Of a stretch of DNA of 64,000 bases, positions 61,516 through 64,000 are shown in pieces. Numbering within the stretch: position 1 is the stretch's first letter; the number at the start of each line of letters is the position of its first letter. Position numbers and translations under genes: made by a program. The notes below the pieces were generated by a model, which was not told the origin of the DNA, did not search any database, and saw only the letters and a list, made by a program, of their open reading frames with translations. Origin of the DNA: DATKPA01 sp051955985 (GTDB lineage: Bacteria > Planctomycetota > Phycisphaerae > WQYP01); NCBI GenBank assembly GCA_051955985.1, contig JBQCGD010000170.1:1-64000 (forward strand), read 5' to 3'.

Positions 61516-62541
61516 TTATCCCGCCTTCTTGCGCGAGTAATACGCCGGCATCGGGCTGCCAAGCTTCTTCCACTGGGCAATGATCGCTTCCGACTTGCCC
61601 GCCGAATTCAGCACGTGCAGCTTTCGCTGAACCATCGAGATGATCGCTTCACGCGCCGGTCCAAGGTAATTGCGCGGATCGAATTCCGCCGGCTTCGTCG
61701 CGAACACTTCCCGGATCTTCGCCGTCATCGCCAGACGCAGGTCCGTATCGATGTTCACCTTGCACACGCCGTACTTCTGAACGGCCATCGCAATCTGGTC
61801 TTCCGGTACGCCCTTCGCATTCGGCATCTTGCCGCCGAACTTGTTCACCAGGTCGATGAACTCCTGCGGAACGCTCGACGAACCGTGCATGACGAGCGGC
61901 AGGCCCGGGCACGTCTTCATGATCTGCTCAACGCGGTTGAACGCGAGCTTCGCTTCGTGCTTGAACTTGAAAGCACCGTGCGAGGTCCCGATCGCCACCG
62001 CCAGCGAATCAATCCCCGTCCGCTTGGCGAAATCCGCCGCCTGCGCCGGATCCGTCAGGAACTTCTCAATGTTCTTCTCATATTCCGCGGCATCAAGACC
62101 GACGACATCTTCTTCAATCCCGCCCAGCATCCCCAACTCCGCTTCCACCACCACGCCCACCGAATGGGCGTAATCCGTGGCTTCCTTCGTCAGCTTCACG
62201 TTGTGCTCGTAGTCGTGGTGCGAGCCGTCGATCATCACCGACGTGTACCCGTCATCGCAGCACGTCTTGATCAGTTCCACCGTGTCCCCGTGATCGCAGT
62301 GCACCGCGATCGGGATCTCCGGGTGTTCCGCCACCGCCGCATCGATGATCGCCTTCAGATACCGGATGTTCGCGTACTTCCGCGCGCCCTTCGAAATCTG
62401 CAGAATGCACGGCGATTTTTCCTTCGCGCACGCTTCGATGATCGACTGCGCGAGTTCCATGTTGTTCACGTTGAAAGCCCCGATGGCAAACCCGCCATCG
62501 TAAGCGAGATCAAACATCGGCTTAGTCGTCATCAGCGGCAT
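61516..62541 (-). CDS. fba: Class II fructose-bisphosphate aldolase
   Basis: 341 residues. Zn-binding HCDHGD (about 81-86) and HGAFKFKHE, active-site loop GTSHGAF, and phosphate-binding MHGSSSVP and NIDTDLR. It interconverts fructose-1,6-bisphosphate with the triose phosphates, working with PEPCK in gluconeogenesis. AAAGGTG precedes the start. Confidence 0.95.
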   Translation of the reverse strand: MPLMTTKPMFDLAYDGGFAIGAFNVNNMELAQSIIEACAKEKSPCILQISKGARKYANIRYLKAIIDAAVAEHPEIPIAVHCDHGDTVELIKTCCDDGYTSVMIDGSHHDYEHNVKLTKEATDYAHSVGVVVEAELGMLGGIEEDVVGLDAAEYEKNIEKFLTDPAQAADFAKRTGIDSLAVAIGTSHGAFKFKHEAKLAFNRVEQIMKTCPGLPLVMHGSSSVPQEFIDLVNKFGGKMPNAKGVPEDQIAMAVQKYGVCKVNIDTDLRLAMTAKIREVFATKPAEFDPRNYLGPAREAIISMVQRKLHVLNSAGKSEAIIAQWKKLGSPMPAYYSRKKAG

Positions 62542-62686
62542 AACGCACCTTTTCTCTAAAAAGCAATTCGCTTGCGGAACGCACCGGCAAACTCAAACGA
62601 GCCCGCCATATTAGCGGAACCACCCGTCAACGCAAAGATCGATGGAGTATACTGAGCCCTCAGTGCCTTTCCCATAGGAGCAATCG

Positions 62687-63397
62687 ATGCCCCTGCATCC
62701 GGATTTGCCCGATCTCTGCTGGCGTATCGCCCTTACCCTCCTCGCTGGCATCCTCATCGGCCTCAACCGCAGTGAACACGGTAAACCCGCCGGCATCCGC
62801 ACCGTCATGCTCGTCGCACTCGCCTCCTGCTTCGCCATGATCCTCGCCAACCTCCTCATGACCACCACCGGCAAAGACGCCTCCTCCTTCGTCCAGCTCG
62901 ACACCATGCGCCTCCCCCTCGGCGTCCTCACCGGTATGGGCTTCATCGGCGCCGGCACCATCCTCCGCCGCGGCAACCTCATCGTCGGCGTCACCACCGC
63001 CGCCACCCTCTGGTACGTCACCATCCTCGGTTTCTGCTTCGGCGCAGGCCAATTCGCACTCGGCGGCGTCTCCCTCCTCCTCGGCCTCGCCATCCTCTGG
63101 ATCGTCCGCCAACTGGAAGAATTTTTCCCTCAGCGCCAGCGGGCCACCGTCACCCTCACCACCACCCTCGACGGCCCCTCCGATGGCGAACTCCGCCGCC
63201 TCGTGCAGGATTCCAAATATGAAATCGATTCCTGGGCCGTCGCCTACTCCTACGCCCGCGCGAACCGCAAAATCAAATGCGTCGTCACATGGCCGGCCCT
63301 CCCGTCCGACACCAGCGTTCCCCCGTTCGTCGAAAAACTCCGCGAAACCCCCGGCATCCAGAAGCTCCAGTGGGTTCCCTCCGCCAGCACAAAATAG
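62687..63397 (+). CDS. MgtC/SapB family membrane protein
   Basis: 236 residues with four to five transmembrane helices; the family pattern GILIGLNRSEHGKPAGIRT and GMGFIGAGTILR is clear. The C-terminal about 90 residues are a soluble domain of the ACT type. AGGAG lies seven bases before the ATG. MgtC proteins support growth under low Mg2+ or acid, by a not fully settled mechanism. Confidence 0.88.
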   Translation: MPLHPDLPDLCWRIALTLLAGILIGLNRSEHGKPAGIRTVMLVALASCFAMILANLLMTTTGKDASSFVQLDTMRLPLGVLTGMGFIGAGTILRRGNLIVGVTTAATLWYVTILGFCFGAGQFALGGVSLLLGLAILWIVRQLEEFFPQRQRATVTLTTTLDGPSDGELRRLVQDSKYEIDSWAVAYSYARANRKIKCVVTWPALPSDTSVPPFVEKLRETPGIQKLQWVPSASTK

Positions 63398-63424
63398 CCC
63401 CCAACCCTCCCTGAAAACAAAAAA

Positions 63425-63460
63425 CCCGCGTTCCGGAACTCCGGAAGCGGGCCTTCTTTC
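63425..63460 (+). terminator. Terminator of the MgtC-family gene
   Basis: CCCGCGTTCCGG and CCGGAAGCGGG arms (63425-63436 and 63441-63451), followed by CCTTCTTTC. It separates this gene from tRNA-Ile on the other strand. Confidence 0.75.
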
Positions 63461-63461
63461 A

Positions 63462-63535
63462 TGGGCCTGAGTGGAGTCGAACCACTGACCTCGTCGTTAT
63501 CAGCGACGCGCTCTAACCAACTGAGCTACAAGCCC
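63462..63535 (-). tRNA. tRNA-Ile(GAT)
   Basis: 74 bases forming a full cloverleaf. Acceptor GGGCTTG with CAGGCCC plus discriminator A, D-arm AGCTCAGTTGGTTAGAGC, anticodon loop CTGATAAC with anticodon GAT, variable AGGTC, T-arm GTGGTTCGACTCCAC. CCA is not encoded. Confidence 0.95.
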
Positions 63536-63592
63536 TTCTGATGTCTTTCCCGCCCGGCAGCCCTTGCGGCCCGCCCGTTGGGGAAGTCCTCT

Positions 63593-63620
63593 ATCTTACG
63601 AATACGTCGCACCATGTCAA
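63593..63620 (-). promoter_or_regulatory. Promoter of tRNA-Ile
   Basis: On the - strand: TTGACA (63620-63615), 16-base spacer, TAAGAT (63598-63593). It gives a leader of about 50 bases to the tRNA. Confidence 0.6.
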
Positions 63621-63723
63621 CGGCCTGCATCTCTCGCCGATCTCCTACTATTCCTATAGGAGTAGGGGGGAGACCGCCATTGACGTACACACCTTGGCGG
63701 TCTCGTCAGCAGCGGCCGACCTT

Positions 63724-64000
63724 CTACGCTTTTCCCTTCAAAAACTCCACTACCTCCCGCGCCACCCAGCTCATCCTGTCCATCGCTCCCTGCGTCCGCG
63801 CCGCCAAATGCGGCGCCAGTATCACATTCGGACACCCAAACAGCGGATATTCCGGCGGCAGCGGCTCCGGATCATGCACATCCAGGCACGCCCCCGCAAT
63901 CCGCTTCGACTTGAGCGCCACCGCCAGGTCCTCCGCGCTCACCACCTCCCCCCGGCTCGTGTTCACCAGGATCGCCGTCGCCTTCATCTTCGAAAACGCC
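63724..64000 (-). CDS. D-isomer-specific 2-hydroxyacid dehydrogenase, C-terminal part
   Basis: 92 residues are visible; the gene continues beyond the right edge. KATAILVNTSRGEVV (the NAD-domain strand with Arg), LDVHDPEPLPPEYPL and catalytic-His region VILAPHLAARTQGA are characteristic of the phosphoglycerate/lactate dehydrogenase family. The substrate is unknown. Confidence 0.88.
   Translation of the reverse strand, partial: AFSKMKATAILVNTSRGEVVSAEDLAVALKSKRIAGACLDVHDPEPLPPEYPLFGCPNVILAPHLAARTQGAMDRMSWVAREVVEFLKGKA

Noticed and set aside
63640..63670. Weak symmetric sequence around CTCCTATAGGAG
   Set aside because: Only six stem pairs and no repetition; more likely part of the region upstream of the tRNA-Ile promoter. 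No CRISPR-like array was seen anywhere in the window.

Overview
The window looks like a chromosome segment of a GC-rich planctomycete, probably class Phycisphaerae. This is inferred from a short-tailed type II prepilin-like protein (motif AFTLIELLVV), a planctomycete-style integrase, GTP-dependent PEP carboxykinase, many secreted glycoside hydrolases and the overall protein style; no rRNA is present to confirm it.

Layout. (1) 1-1369: right end of an integrated element. A truncated tyrosine recombinase, cut by what looks like an IS66-type insertion, points away from a 3' fragment of a tRNA-Phe gene that still has its terminator. (2) 1539-4927: a small unknown protein, a PAS-containing histidine kinase with a LuxR-type response regulator, and a second LuxR-type regulator. 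(3) 4973-17310: carbon storage and gluconeogenesis. GTP-PEPCK, a full class III polyhydroxybutyrate set (phaR, phasin, phaA, phaE, phaC, phaB, plus an extra SDR) and the glyoxylate shunt (aceA, aceB). Together these would make and mobilise PHB through acetyl-CoA and return C4 units to gluconeogenesis. (4) 17960-35811: a large glycan or surface-polymer cluster on the + strand, with one ABC exporter on the - strand. It has sugar-nucleotide SDRs, an MDR dehydrogenase, one GT4 and four CgeB-like glycosyltransferases, a Ser/Arg-rich small protein, an inositol-3-phosphate synthase, a nucleotidyltransferase, a SAM methyltransferase and three related glycosidase-like TIM barrels. One barrel is fused to an epimerase and has Lys where the catalytic acid/base Glu should be; one is circularly permuted. 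I consider this cluster the most novel part of the window.

(5) 35821-37583: a frameshifted phosphopentomutase and a histidine phosphatase. (6) 37607-43713: a two-gene operon (APC permease plus a PRTase-like protein), a TauE/TSUP permease, and a Fic protein with palindromic operators that sits between the TSUP gene and a duplicated TSUP 3' end. (7) 43778-47680: secreted GH43-like and GH28 enzymes and a prepilin-like protein. (8) 47684-52090: a seven-gene Mrp/Mnh cation antiporter operon in the order E-F-G-(A C-terminal domain)-B-C-D, with no NuoL-like MrpA domain. (9) 52327-64000: GH2, GH92 and GH29 glycosidases, a YfcE-type phosphodiesterase, PgeF, fructose-bisphosphate aldolase, an MgtC-family protein, tRNA-Ile(GAT) and the C-terminal part of a D-2-hydroxyacid dehydrogenase. 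Three + strand genes here appear to be leaderless.

All family calls come from reading motifs by eye; no database search was run.
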